A stretch of 64,000 nt of DNA from Blastococcus_B deserti. Its GTDB lineage: Bacteria > Actinomycetota > Actinomycetes > Mycobacteriales > Geodermatophilaceae. The stretch is from contig NZ_JBHUHP010000030.1 of NCBI RefSeq assembly GCF_042682525.1, positions 62,001-126,000 of the forward strand. Direction: 5' to 3'. This document shows, one piece after another, positions 43,709 to 52,493 of the stretch. How positions within the stretch are numbered: the stretch's first letter is position 1; each line of letters starts with the position of its first letter. The position numbers and the translations under genes were made by a program. The notes below the pieces were generated by a model. It worked only from the letters and a program-made list of their open reading frames with translations, searched no databases and was not told the DNA's origin.

Positions 43709-44767
43709 TTGTCTGCAACGAGGCAGCGCGGGTACCGCCGCGTCACGTCCACCGCGGTCGCGTTCATCGGCGCCGGCGTCCTTCTCGCCGGCTGCACCGG
43801 GAACACGCCCGAGAGCTCCGGGGGCGGGGGTGGCGGGGGCAACGACGCCGCCAGCGACAACGACGAGCAGGGTGAGACCGTCCGCATCGGCTTCTCCGCA
43901 CCGGCGGCCGACCACGGCTGGATGGCCGGCATCACCGAGGCCGCGCGGGCCGTGGACGAGGAGTACGACGACGTCGAGCTCGTCGTCGCCGAGGGCACCA
44001 ACGACGTCAGCACGCAGATCAGCCAGGTCGAGACCTTCATCAACGAGGGCGTCGACGCGATCGTGCTGCTGCCCTTCGACGGCGCCGCCCTGACCCCGGT
44101 CGCGCTGGAGGCCATGGAGGCCGGCATCCCGGTGATCAACGTCGACCGTGAGTTCGACAGCCCGTTCGCCGCCCGTGCCACGATCCTGGGCGACAACTAC
44201 GGCATGGGGGTCTCCGCCGGCACCTACATCTGCGAGGAGCTGGGCGACCAGCCCGACGCCGTGGTCGCCGAGATCGCCGGCATCGACTCGCTGCCGCTGA
44301 CCCAGGACCGCAGTCAGGGCTTCGCCGACGCGCTGGCCGAGTGCGGCCTCGAGGTGAGCAACCGGGTGGCTGCCGACTTCACCGTCGAGGGTGGCGAGGA
44401 GGCCGCGTCCAACCTGCTCCAGGCCGCCCCGCGGATCGACGCCCTGTGGAACCACGACGACGACCAGGGCGTCGGTGTCCTGGCCGCGATCGAGGCCGCC
44501 GGCCGCGACGAGTTCCTCATGGTCGGCGGCGCCGGCTCGGCCAACGCCATGCGGGCGATCCAGGAGGGCAACTCGGTTCTCCAGGCGACGGTCATCTACC
44601 CGCACACGCAGGCCGCGGACGGCATCCGTCTCGCCCGCCTGGTCGCCCAGGACAAGAACGTGTCCGACCTGGTCTCGCCGGAGGTGCCGCGTCGGATCAC
44701 GCTCAACGCCCCCGTCGTGACGGCCGACAACGTCGACCAGTACATCGACCGGGCCTTCGAGTCCTGA
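43709..44767 (+). CDS. Sugar ABC transporter substrate-binding lipoprotein
   Basis: 352 aa from TTG 43709, which has a well-placed GAGGAGAG ribosome site. A lipoprotein signal peptide ends in the lipobox LLAGC, followed by a Gly-rich linker. Then a type I periplasmic binding fold: VRIGFSAPAADHGWMAGI, DAIVLLPFDG, IPVINVDREFDS, LWNHDDDQGVGVLAAIEAAG. Aromatic and acidic residues fit pentose/hexose binding, but the exact sugar is not determinable. Confidence 0.94.
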   Translation: MSATRQRGYRRVTSTAVAFIGAGVLLAGCTGNTPESSGGGGGGGNDAASDNDEQGETVRIGFSAPAADHGWMAGITEAARAVDEEYDDVELVVAEGTNDVSTQISQVETFINEGVDAIVLLPFDGAALTPVALEAMEAGIPVINVDREFDSPFAARATILGDNYGMGVSAGTYICEELGDQPDAVVAEIAGIDSLPLTQDRSQGFADALAECGLEVSNRVAADFTVEGGEEAASNLLQAAPRIDALWNHDDDQGVGVLAAIEAAGRDEFLMVGGAGSANAMRAIQEGNSVLQATVIYPHTQAADGIRLARLVAQDKNVSDLVSPEVPRRITLNAPVVTADNVDQYIDRAFES

Positions 44768-44832
44768 CCGACCGACCCGGAGCCGCCGGGCGCGACGTGC
44801 GCCCGGCGGCTCCGCCCTCCCGAGGAGCTCGC

Positions 44833-46014
44833 ATGACCACCCCCGACCGCCCCTCGCTCGGTGTCGGCCTGATCGGCTACGCCTTCATGGGCGCCGCCCA
44901 CTCCCACGCGTGGCGCACCGCCCCGCACTTCTTCGACCTCCCGCTCCGGCCCGAACTGGCCGTGCTGGCCGGCCGCAATCGGGCGGCGGTCACCGAGGCC
45001 GCCGCCCGGCTCGGGTGGGCGAGCACCGAGACCGACTGGCGCCGGGTCCTCGAGCGCGACGACGTCGAGCTCGTCGACGTCTGCACGCCCGGCGACACCC
45101 ACGCCGAGATCGCCATCGCGGCCCTCGAGGCCGGCAAGCACGTGCTGTGCGAGAAGCCGCTGGCCAACACCGTCGCCGAGGCCGAGGCGATGGCCGAGGC
45201 CGCCGCCCGTGCCGCCGCGAACGGCGTCCGGTCGATGGTCGGCTTCACCTACCGCCGTGTCCCGGCGATCGGCCTGGCCCGGCAGCTCGTCGCCCAGGGG
45301 CGGCTGGGCGAGATCCGGCACGTGCGCGCGCAGTACCTGCAGGACTGGATCGCCGACCCGGCCGTTCCGATGTCCTGGCGTCTGGAGAAGGACAAGGCCG
45401 GCTCGGGCGCGCTCGGCGACATCGGCGCGCACATCGTCGACCTCACGCAGTACATCACCGGGCAGACCCTCACCGGGGTGAGCGCGATGCTGGAGACCTT
45501 CGTCGCGGAGCGGCCGCTGCCGACGTCCACCGGCAAGCTGGGCGGGGTCGGGGGCACGGAGACGGGGCAGGTGACCGTCGACGACGCGGCGATCTTCCTG
45601 GGCCGGTTCACCGGCGGGGCGCTGGCGACCTTCGAGGCGACCCGCTTCGCCCTCGGCCGCAAGAACGCCATCCGGATCGAGGTCAACGGCTCGGCGGGCA
45701 GCCTTGCGTTCGACTTCGAGGACATGAACGTCCTGCACTTCTTCGACGGCACCGAGCCCGCCGCGGTCGCGGGGTTCCGCCGGATCATCGTGACCGAGCC
45801 GGAGCACCCGTACGTCGCCGCCTGGTGGCCGGCCGGCCACGGGCTGGGCTACGAGCACGGCTTCACCCACCAGGTCGTCGACCTGGTGACCGCCATCGGG
45901 AAGGGGGAGGACCCCACGCCGTCGTTCGCCGACGGCCTGCAGGTGCAGCGCGTGCTCGATGCGGTCGAGCGCAGCGCCGCCGCGAACTCCACCTGGACCG
46001 AGATCCCTGCCTGA
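44833..46014 (+). CDS. Gfo/Idh/MocA dehydrogenase, levoglucosan/3-keto-sugar dehydrogenase-like
   Basis: 393 aa. NAD motif GLIGYAFMGAAHSHAW, catalytic K108 in CEKPLANT, then YLQDWIADP, SWRLEKDKAGSGALGDIGAH and FEATRFALGRKNAI. From memory, the wording of these blocks resembles bacterial levoglucosan dehydrogenase and related 3-dehydro-glucoside enzymes more than inositol dehydrogenase. It starts 65 bp after the binding-protein gene with GAGGAG upstream and would oxidise the imported sugar. Confidence 0.88.
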   Translation: MTTPDRPSLGVGLIGYAFMGAAHSHAWRTAPHFFDLPLRPELAVLAGRNRAAVTEAAARLGWASTETDWRRVLERDDVELVDVCTPGDTHAEIAIAALEAGKHVLCEKPLANTVAEAEAMAEAAARAAANGVRSMVGFTYRRVPAIGLARQLVAQGRLGEIRHVRAQYLQDWIADPAVPMSWRLEKDKAGSGALGDIGAHIVDLTQYITGQTLTGVSAMLETFVAERPLPTSTGKLGGVGGTETGQVTVDDAAIFLGRFTGGALATFEATRFALGRKNAIRIEVNGSAGSLAFDFEDMNVLHFFDGTEPAAVAGFRRIIVTEPEHPYVAAWWPAGHGLGYEHGFTHQVVDLVTAIGKGEDPTPSFADGLQVQRVLDAVERSAAANSTWTEIPA

Positions 46015-46025
46015 ACCGACTCTCC

Positions 46026-46047
46026 GGACTTTCGGCGCCGAAAGTCC
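46026..46047. repeat. 22-bp perfect palindrome inside the sugar operon
   Basis: GGACTTTCGG immediately followed by CGCCGAAAGTCC-type reverse complement gives a loop-free 22-bp palindrome between the dehydrogenase stop and the isomerase start (11 bp after the stop). A loop-less palindrome looks more like a protein-binding site or dispersed element than a terminator. Confidence 0.7.
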
Positions 46048-46069
46048 CCCGTCCTGGGAGGACCCCACC

Positions 46070-47077
46070 ATGCCCCGCCCGATCACCCTGTTCACCGGCC
46101 AGTGGGCCGACCTGCCGTTCGAGGAGGTGGCCCGGCTGGCCTCCGAGTGGGGGTACGACGGCCTGGAGATCGCCTGCTGGGGCGACCACCTCGACGTCGA
46201 GCGCGCCGCGAACGACGACTCCTACGTGCAGGAGCGCCTCGCCCTGCTCGACAAGTACGGCCTCAAGGTCTGGGCCATCTCCAACCACCTCCACGGCCAG
46301 GCGGTGTGCGACGACCCCATCGACGAGCGGCACAAGGGCATGGTCAACGCCCGCGTGTGGGGCGACGGCGAGCCCGAGGGCGTGCGGCAGCGGGCCGCCG
46401 AGGAGATGAAGATGACCGCCCGCGCGGCCCGCAAGCTCGGTGTCGACGTCGTCGTCGGGTTCACCGGGTCGAAGATATGGAAGACCGTGGCGATGTTCCC
46501 GCCGGTGCCCGAGTCGATGATCGAGGACGGTTACGCCGACTTCGCCGCGCGCTGGAACCCGATCCTCGATGTCTTCGACGAGGTCGGCGTGAAGTTCGCG
46601 CACGAGGTGCACCCGTCGGAGATCGCCTACGACTACTGGACCACCGTGCGCACGCTGGAAGCGATCGGCCAGAGGGAGGCCTTCGGGCTGAACTGGGACC
46701 CGAGCCACTTCGTGTGGCAGGACCTCGACCCGGTCTCGTTCATCTGGGACTTCAAGGACCGGATCTACCACGTCGACTGCAAGGACGCGAAGAAGCAGGT
46801 CGGCAACGGGCGCAACGGCCGGATGAGCTCGCACCTGCCCTGGGCCGACCCGCGGCGCGGCTGGGACTTCGTGTCCACCGGGCACGGCGACGTCCCCTGG
46901 GAGGCGTGCTTCCGGATGCTCAACACCATCGGTTACGACGGGCCGATCTCGGTGGAGTGGGAGGACGCCGGCATGGACCGCCTGGTCGGCGCCCCGGAGG
47001 CGCTGGAGTTCGTCCGCCGGCTGGCGTTCGACCCGCCGGCGGCCGCGTTCGACGCCGCCTTCGCCAGCGGCAACTGA
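46070..47077 (+). CDS. Sugar phosphate isomerase/epimerase, xylose isomerase-like TIM barrel
   Basis: 335 aa from ATG 46070 (GGGAGGA ribosome site). AP_endonuc_2-type barrel: WGYDGLEIACWGDHLDV, metal-site motifs KFAHEVHPSEIAYDYW, NWDPSHFVWQ and YHVDCKDAK, and SVEWEDAGMD near the end. Family enzymes isomerise, epimerise or beta-eliminate 3-keto sugars. Following the Gfo/Idh/MocA gene it is the probable second enzyme of the pathway. Confidence 0.9.
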   Translation: MPRPITLFTGQWADLPFEEVARLASEWGYDGLEIACWGDHLDVERAANDDSYVQERLALLDKYGLKVWAISNHLHGQAVCDDPIDERHKGMVNARVWGDGEPEGVRQRAAEEMKMTARAARKLGVDVVVGFTGSKIWKTVAMFPPVPESMIEDGYADFAARWNPILDVFDEVGVKFAHEVHPSEIAYDYWTTVRTLEAIGQREAFGLNWDPSHFVWQDLDPVSFIWDFKDRIYHVDCKDAKKQVGNGRNGRMSSHLPWADPRRGWDFVSTGHGDVPWEACFRMLNTIGYDGPISVEWEDAGMDRLVGAPEALEFVRRLAFDPPAAAFDAAFASGN

Positions 47078-47122
47078 GGCCGGTCGGAGTGGGAGGGCGC
47101 GGCGACAGCCCTCCCACTCCGG

Positions 47123-47545
47123 TCAGGGTTGCCGTCCCCGTGCCGCGAGGACGGCGAGGGTGGGAAGGACGACGGCGGCCGCAGCTTCCACCCAGAACGA
47201 CGGCCACCACAGCGTCGCCGTCGTCGACTCCACGAAGCCGAAGAGCCCCACGGTCGTCGAGAGGATGAGAGCGGCCAGGGACCCGGCGGCGAAGGCGGCC
47301 CCGAGCGCAGCAGCCCACGGCAGCAGGCGCAGCGGCGCCACGAGCACGAGCACGGCGGCGCCGACACCGAGCGCCGCCTGCAGCAGGAAGGCCGGCCCGA
47401 TGACGTCGATCGAGCGGTAGCCCTGCTGCCAGAGGTAGGCGTGGACAGCTGCGATACCGATGAGCAGCGCGGCGCCGAGCACGCGCAGGAGCCACGGCGC
47501 CGCCGCCGGCCGGCGGCGGGCCTCCACCGGCGCGGGCGAGGTCAT
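47123..47545 (-). CDS. Four-helix membrane protein
   Basis: 140 aa with four hydrophobic segments (WLLRVLGAALLIGIAAVHAYLW, GPAFLLQAALGVGAAVLVLV, LPWAAALGAAFAAGSLAALIL, WPSFWVEAAAAVVLPTLAVL). No recognised domain. The ATG overlaps the stop of the upstream cupredoxin gene (ATGA), so the two are translated together and may act together at the membrane. It converges on the isomerase. Confidence 0.8.
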   Translation of the reverse strand: MTSPAPVEARRRPAAAPWLLRVLGAALLIGIAAVHAYLWQQGYRSIDVIGPAFLLQAALGVGAAVLVLVAPLRLLPWAAALGAAFAAGSLAALILSTTVGLFGFVESTTATLWWPSFWVEAAAAVVLPTLAVLAARGRQP

Positions 47546-48015
47546 GACACCGTCACCGGGATCTTCATGCCCATGGAGCGGTGGTTGCTGATCGAGCAGT
47601 AGAAGACGTACTCACCCGGCTCCAGCGTCACCTCGACCGTCCCCGACTCGCCCGGCGCGAGCGGCTCGGAGGCGGCCACGTCCTCGCCGTCCCGCTCGAC
47701 GACGAGGTCGTGGGACGCCCGCCCGTCGTTGACGACCTCGATCTCGTACGTGCCGGCGGTCAAGGTGTCCTGGTCGAGGGAGATCGTGTAGTCGTCCTCG
47801 GTGGCGGTGAGGGTGACGACCTCGCGGGCCTCCGACGGTGCGGCCTCGGATGTCGGAGCCGCGGTGCTCGTCGAGGCCGGTGCGTCCGCACCGGCCGTGC
47901 CTGCTGCGTCCGTTCCGCCGCTGCACGCGGTGAGCACACCCAGGGTCAGGGCCAGGGCGGCGACCGCACGACCGCGCGGGTGGACAGGAGCGAGCGAGCG
48001 GATGGAACGGGACAC
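47542..48015 (-). CDS. Cupredoxin-domain lipoprotein
   Basis: 157 aa. Signal peptide with lipobox LGVLTAC, a Ser/Thr/Ala-rich linker (30-65), then a blue-copper fold. Type 1 copper ligands are visible: H102 in RASHDLVV, and C140, H145 and M148/M150 in FYCSISNHRSMGM. Expected outside the membrane, carrying electrons or sequestering copper. Coupled to a four-helix membrane protein through a 4-bp overlap. Confidence 0.9.
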   Translation of the reverse strand: MSRSIRSLAPVHPRGRAVAALALTLGVLTACSGGTDAAGTAGADAPASTSTAAPTSEAAPSEAREVVTLTATEDDYTISLDQDTLTAGTYEIEVVNDGRASHDLVVERDGEDVAASEPLAPGESGTVEVTLEPGEYVFYCSISNHRSMGMKIPVTVS

Positions 48016-48170
48016 GGGGACCTCCTCCGAGGCCGACGCCCAGGGGGCCGGAGCGGCGGCGGGGCCGGTCGTCCTCGGTGACGACCGTCGGATGCATTCG
48101 TCCGCCGTGCCGGAATCGGATGTCCGATCCCGTGGCGACGTTCCACGAGCCGTGGAGCGGCGTCCGGAGA

Positions 48171-48205
48171 CGCCGGCGGAGCTCCGCCCAGGAGCTCCGC
48201 CGGCG
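48171..48205 (-). terminator. Strong hairpin terminator after the helicase gene
   Basis: Perfect 15-bp arms CGCCGGCGGAGCTCC (48171-48185) and its reverse complement (48191-48205), 5-bp loop, 5 bp after the helicase stop. A second nested stem GGCGTC-cgga-GACGCC spans 48159-48174. There is no U-tract, as often in high-GC actinobacteria. A possible alternative role is mRNA 3'-end protection. Confidence 0.7.
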
Positions 48206-48210
48206 CGCCG

Positions 48211-49785
48211 TCAGCGACCTCGGCGAGAGCGGGCGCTGAAGGAGGCGGCCGACGACGTGCCGGCGCGGGCGGCGAGCTCCGCGCGAGTACGCGCCGGACC
48301 GCTGGACCGGCCGGAGCCGTTGCCGCGTGAGCCGGCCGGCGACCCGCTCGCCGCACCGCTGCCGGACCCGCCGCGGCGGCGACGGCCACCACCGACGGGG
48401 TTCTGCGGCTGCGGCTCGGGGGCGGGGGCCGGCTCCACGCACGGCGCGGCCGGGCCGGTCAGCGCCTCGATCTCCGGCGCGCCGGGACGCACGACGCTCA
48501 CCCTCGGCGTGATGCCCGCCTGACGGGCCAGCGTGCGCACCTCGCCGGCCTGGTCGGGGGTGGAGACGGTGACCACGGCGCCCTCGGCACCGGCCCGCGC
48601 CGTCCGGCCCGAGCGGTGCAGGTAGGCCTTGTGCTCGGCCGGCGGGTCGACGTGGACGACCAGCGCCACCTCGTCGACGTGGATGCCGCGGGCGGCGATG
48701 TCGGTCGCGCACAGGACCCGGCTCGCGCCGCTGCTGAACGCCTCGAGGTTGCGCTCGCGCGCGTTCTGGCTGAGGTTGCCGTGCAGGTCGACGGCGGGGA
48801 TGCCCTGGGCGGTCAGCTGCTTGGCGAGCTTCTTGGCCTGGTGCTTGGTCCGGGTGAACAGCACGCTGCGGCCCAGGCCGGAGGCGAGCTGGCGCACGAC
48901 CTCGGCCTTGTCCGCGCTCTGCACCTGCAGGACGTGGTGCGTCATGGTGCTGACCGGGGCGACGGCCGGGTCGACCGAGTGCGTGATCGGGTTGCTCAGG
49001 TAGCGCTTGACGAGGACGTCGACGCCGTTGTCCAGCGTTGCCGAGAAGAGCAGCCGCTGGCCGACCTCGGGCGTGCGGTCCATCAGGCGCTTCACGCCGG
49101 GCAGGAAGCCCAGGTCGGCCATGTGGTCGGCCTCGTCGAGGATCGTGATCTCCACGCCGCCGAGGTCGCAGTGCCCCTGCCCGATGAGGTCCTCGAGCCG
49201 GCCGGGGCAGGCGATCAGCACGTCGATACCGCCGGCGAGGGCCTGGACCTGCGGGTTCTGGCCGACGCCGCCGAAGATCGTGGTGGTCCTCATGCCGAGG
49301 GCGCGGGCCAGCGGGTCGACGACGGCCGCGACCTGGTTGGCCAGCTCGCGGGTCGGCACCAGCACCAGCGACCGCGGGCGCTTGGGCTGGCGCCTGCTGT
49401 CGGAGGCGGCCAGGCGCGCGACCAGCGGGATGCTGAAGGCCAGCGTCTTGCCCGAGCCGGTGCGGCCGCGGCCGAGGACGTCCCGGCCGGCGAGGCTGTC
49501 GGGCAGCGTCGCGACCTGGATGGGGAACGGCGCGGTGATCCCGCTGGCCGACAGCGCCTCGACCATCGGGGCGGGGACGCCGAGGGCGTCGAACGTGGTG
49601 TCGGTGGGCAGCACCGTGGCGGGGGCCTGGACGGGCACGGCGGGCGCGGGGGCCGGGGTCTGCGGATGGTTCTGCTGCTCGCCGGCCGGACGGGTGCCCC
49701 GGCCGCGACCGCCACGACGGCGGTGGGTGCTCGGGGGGGTGGGGGAGTTGCCGGAGGTGGCAGGGGAGTTGCTGATGGAGGTCAC
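48211..49785 (-). CDS. DEAD-box ATP-dependent RNA helicase
   Basis: 524 aa from GTG 49785 (AAGGA ribosome site); the frame is open to 49839. Q motif FPIQ, motif I GRGRTGSGKT, Ia PTRELANQ, II LDEADHM, III SATL, V ATDIAARGIHV and VI HRSGRTARAG. The DEAD motif reads DEAD. The N-terminal 70 residues and the C-terminal about 100 are Gly/Arg/Ser/Pro-rich, RGG-like, likely RNA-binding tails. Resembles the RhlE group. Expected in ribosome assembly or mRNA decay, especially in the cold. Confidence 0.95.
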   Translation of the reverse strand: MTSISNSPATSGNSPTPPSTHRRRGGRGRGTRPAGEQQNHPQTPAPAPAVPVQAPATVLPTDTTFDALGVPAPMVEALSASGITAPFPIQVATLPDSLAGRDVLGRGRTGSGKTLAFSIPLVARLAASDSRRQPKRPRSLVLVPTRELANQVAAVVDPLARALGMRTTTIFGGVGQNPQVQALAGGIDVLIACPGRLEDLIGQGHCDLGGVEITILDEADHMADLGFLPGVKRLMDRTPEVGQRLLFSATLDNGVDVLVKRYLSNPITHSVDPAVAPVSTMTHHVLQVQSADKAEVVRQLASGLGRSVLFTRTKHQAKKLAKQLTAQGIPAVDLHGNLSQNARERNLEAFSSGASRVLCATDIAARGIHVDEVALVVHVDPPAEHKAYLHRSGRTARAGAEGAVVTVSTPDQAGEVRTLARQAGITPRVSVVRPGAPEIEALTGPAAPCVEPAPAPEPQPQNPVGGGRRRRGGSGSGAASGSPAGSRGNGSGRSSGPARTRAELAARAGTSSAASFSARSRRGR

Positions 49786-50027
49786 TGGAGTCCTTCGACG
49801 CTCGAGTGGCCGCACGACACCCTCGGCGGACGCGAGCACCCGCGCACCTGCGCGGGGCAGGGCGGGCTCACGTCGTCGGCGAGACGTCGGTCAGCCGGGC
49901 GCACCTCGGTGGCGCAGCCTCAGCCCGACGTCGATTCCTGCCGCTCCGGATGAGCGAGGGCGGCGCCGGTACGTCTCACTCAACCAGACCCGCCCCGTCC
50001 GTGGTCCCACCGCAGGGGAGTCTCCGG

Positions 50028-51029
50028 TCACATCGGGTGAGCGATCGGTCCCCGGTAGTTGCGCCGGTAGGCGAGTGGCGCGATCCCGATCGTCGCGTGC
50101 AGGTGCTGGCGCATCGAGGCCGTGGTGCCGAACCCTGCCTGGACGGCCACCTGCTCGACGGGCACGTCGGTCGACTCGAGCAGCCGGCGGGCCAGCGCCA
50201 CCCGCTGCTGGACCAGCCAGCGGTTGGCCGAGGACCCGGTCTCCTCGCGGAAGCGCCGGGTGAAGGTCCGCACGCTCATCCGCGCGTGGGCGGCGAGGTC
50301 GGCGAGGGTGAGCGGGTCCCCCAGCCGTTCGAGGGCCCACGCCCGGGTGGCCGCCGTCCCGGAGTCGCCGGGCTCGGGCACCGGGCGCTCGATGAACTGC
50401 GACTGGCCACCCTCCCGCCACGGGGCGACGACGCTGCGGCGGGCGACCCGGCTGGCGACCTCGCTGCCGTGGTCGCGGCGGACGACGTGGAGGAGCAGAT
50501 CGATGCCGGCCGCGTTGCCGGCGGAGGTCAGGACGTCGCCGTCGTCGACGAACAGCACGTCGGGGTCGAGCCGCACCCGGGGGAAGAGCCGGGCGAAGGC
50601 GGCGCTGTGCACCCAGTGGGTCGTCGCGGGGCGTCCGTCGAGCAGGCCCGCCGCCGCGAGGACGAAGGCGCCCGTGCAGATGGAGACCAGCCGCGCCGAG
50701 CCGGCCGCCGTCCGCAGCAGGCCGGCGACGTCGTCGGGCACGGTTCCCTCGGTCATGGCCGAGGTGCCCTGGACCCCGGGGATCACCACCGTCTGCGCCG
50801 TGGCCAGGATCGACGCATCGTGCTCGGGGAGGACCGAGTAGCCCGCCGACGTCCGCACCGGGCCGCCGTCGAGGCTGGCCACCCGGACGCGGTACAGCCT
50901 GCGGCCGTCGGGGCCCGCGGCGCCGCCGAGGAACTGGTGCGGGAGCCCGATCTCGTAGGCCATGGTCCCGGGCAGCGCGAGAACGACGACCTCGTGCCGC
51001 GGCGCGGCAGGCGGAGCACCGGCATCCAT
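50028..51029 (-). CDS. GlxA-type regulator: DJ-1/PfpI domain plus AraC HTH
   Basis: 333 aa. N-terminal DJ-1/PfpI-like domain (VVVLALPGTMAYEIGLPHQF; VSICTGAFVLAAAGLLDG with C; TTHWVHSAAFARLFP) and C-terminal AraC double HTH (LTLADLAAHARMSVRTFTRRF; VEQVAVQAGFGTTASMRQHL). Family regulators control catabolic genes. It is divergent from the MFS transporter by 60 bp and likely regulates it. Confidence 0.93.
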   Translation of the reverse strand: MDAGAPPAAPRHEVVVLALPGTMAYEIGLPHQFLGGAAGPDGRRLYRVRVASLDGGPVRTSAGYSVLPEHDASILATAQTVVIPGVQGTSAMTEGTVPDDVAGLLRTAAGSARLVSICTGAFVLAAAGLLDGRPATTHWVHSAAFARLFPRVRLDPDVLFVDDGDVLTSAGNAAGIDLLLHVVRRDHGSEVASRVARRSVVAPWREGGQSQFIERPVPEPGDSGTAATRAWALERLGDPLTLADLAAHARMSVRTFTRRFREETGSSANRWLVQQRVALARRLLESTDVPVEQVAVQAGFGTTASMRQHLHATIGIAPLAYRRNYRGPIAHPM

Positions 51030-51089
51030 GGCCGGATCCCTGCACATGTTGGCCGCCGGGCCACTCGCTCCGCCGGATCGCCGTCCGCC

Positions 51090-52424
51090 ATGCTGTCCGG
51101 CGTGACGACGACCGCCGGCCGCCCGCGCACGTACCGCGTCCACCCCGCCTGGTGGGTCGCCGCGGTGACCTTCCTGGCCCTGGTCGGCGCGGCCGCGTTC
51201 CGCGCGGTGCCGGGCGTGCTGATCGATCCCCTGCGCGACGAGTTCGGCTGGTCGGTCTCGACCATCTCGGCCGCGGTCGCGGTCAACATGGCGCTGTACG
51301 GGCTGACCGCGCCGTTCGCCGCGGCCCTGATGGAGCGCTTCGGCATCCGCCGGGTCGTCGTGGGCGCGCTCCTGCTCACCGCCGTGGGCAGCGGGCTGAC
51401 GGTCTTCATGACGGCGAGCTGGCAGCTGGTCCTGCTGTGGGGCTTCCTCGTCGGGCTGGGCACCGGCTCGATGGCGCTGTCGCTGGTGGCGACGGTGACC
51501 GGCCGCTGGTTCGTCGCCCGCCGCGGGCTGGTCTCGGGCATCCTCACCGCGGGCGGGGCGACCGGGCAGCTGGTGTTCCTCCCGCTGGTCGCCTGGGCCG
51601 ACGCGCAGTGGGGCTGGCGGTCGGCCTCGCTGGGGACGACCGCGGCCGCCCTCGCCGTCGTCCCCCTGGTGCTGTGGCTGCTGCGTGACCGGCCGCGCGA
51701 CCTCGGCGTCGCGCCCTACGGGGGCACGGCGGCCGACGACGTCGATCCGGTGCGCGCCGGTGCCGCCCGGGCGGCGGTCCGGGGGCTGGTGGAGGCGGCG
51801 CGCAGCCGGCCGTTCTGGCTGCTGGCCCTCGGGTTCTTCATCTGCGGCATGTCGACCAACGGGCTGGTGCAGCCGCACTTCATCCCGGCCGCGCACGACC
51901 ACGGGATGCCGGTGACGACGGCGGCGGGGTTGCTGGCCGTGGTCGGCGTCTTCGACATCGCCGGGACGGTGTTCTCCGGCTGGCTCACCGACCGGGTCGA
52001 CCCCCGGGTGCTGCTGCTGGCCTACTACGGGCTGCGCGGCTTCTCGCTGTTCCTGTTGCCGCCCCTGTTCGGGCCGGACCTGCACGTCAGCATGATCGCG
52101 TTCATCGTGTTCTACGGCCTGGACTGGGTCGCCACCGTGCCGCCCACCCTCGCGCTGTGCCGGGAGCACTTCGGCGCCCGTGCGCCGGTGGTCTTCGGCT
52201 GGGTCTTCGCCTCCCACCAGCTGGGCTCCGCGGTCGCCGCGTTCGGCGGCGGCGTGATCCGCGACGTCACCGGCTCCTACGACCTGGCCTGGTCCCTCGC
52301 CGGCGGACTGTGCATGGTGGCCGCGGCGGCGTCCATCTCGATCCGCCGCAGCGCGCCGCCACCCGCCGAGACGGCGCTGCCGACGAACCCCGAGGAGGCC
52401 GCGGCCGCCCAGGCCCACGGCTGA
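51090..52424 (+). CDS. MFS transporter
   Basis: 444 aa with 12 hydrophobic segments and the loop 2-3 motif GxxADRxG-like (ALMERFGIRRVVVG). Central loop about residues 200-225. The C-terminal tail is short and acidic. Resembles the oxalate/formate or monocarboxylate (UhpC-like) families with TGGGATGQ-type (ILTAGGATGQLVFLP) motif. The likely regulator is the divergent GlxA-type gene. Substrate unknown. Confidence 0.9.
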   Translation: MLSGVTTTAGRPRTYRVHPAWWVAAVTFLALVGAAAFRAVPGVLIDPLRDEFGWSVSTISAAVAVNMALYGLTAPFAAALMERFGIRRVVVGALLLTAVGSGLTVFMTASWQLVLLWGFLVGLGTGSMALSLVATVTGRWFVARRGLVSGILTAGGATGQLVFLPLVAWADAQWGWRSASLGTTAAALAVVPLVLWLLRDRPRDLGVAPYGGTAADDVDPVRAGAARAAVRGLVEAARSRPFWLLALGFFICGMSTNGLVQPHFIPAAHDHGMPVTTAAGLLAVVGVFDIAGTVFSGWLTDRVDPRVLLLAYYGLRGFSLFLLPPLFGPDLHVSMIAFIVFYGLDWVATVPPTLALCREHFGARAPVVFGWVFASHQLGSAVAAFGGGVIRDVTGSYDLAWSLAGGLCMVAAAASISIRRSAPPPAETALPTNPEEAAAAQAHG

Positions 52425-52425
52425 A

Positions 52426-52483
52426 CCCGCTTTCGGTACCGGAAGCTGCGGTGCCGAGCGCAGCTTCCGGTACGGAAAGCGGG
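52426..52483. repeat. 25-bp inverted repeat at convergent MFS/GMC junction
   Basis: Arms 52426-52450 and 52459-52483 are reverse complements apart from one mismatch, with an 8-bp loop. The core CAGCTTCCGGTACGGAAAGC is the same as the arm of the hairpin at 20253-20304. It starts 1 bp after the MFS stop and ends 10 bp before the GMC stop, fitting a bidirectional terminator or a dispersed REP-like element. Confidence 0.9.
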
Positions 52484-52493
52484 GGAGAAGGGG

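Noticed and set aside
50028..52418. 796-aa minus-strand open frame joining the GlxA regulator to sequence opposite the MFS gene
   Set aside because: The regulator begins at ATG 51029. The rest is antisense to the MFS transporter and lacks any domain.
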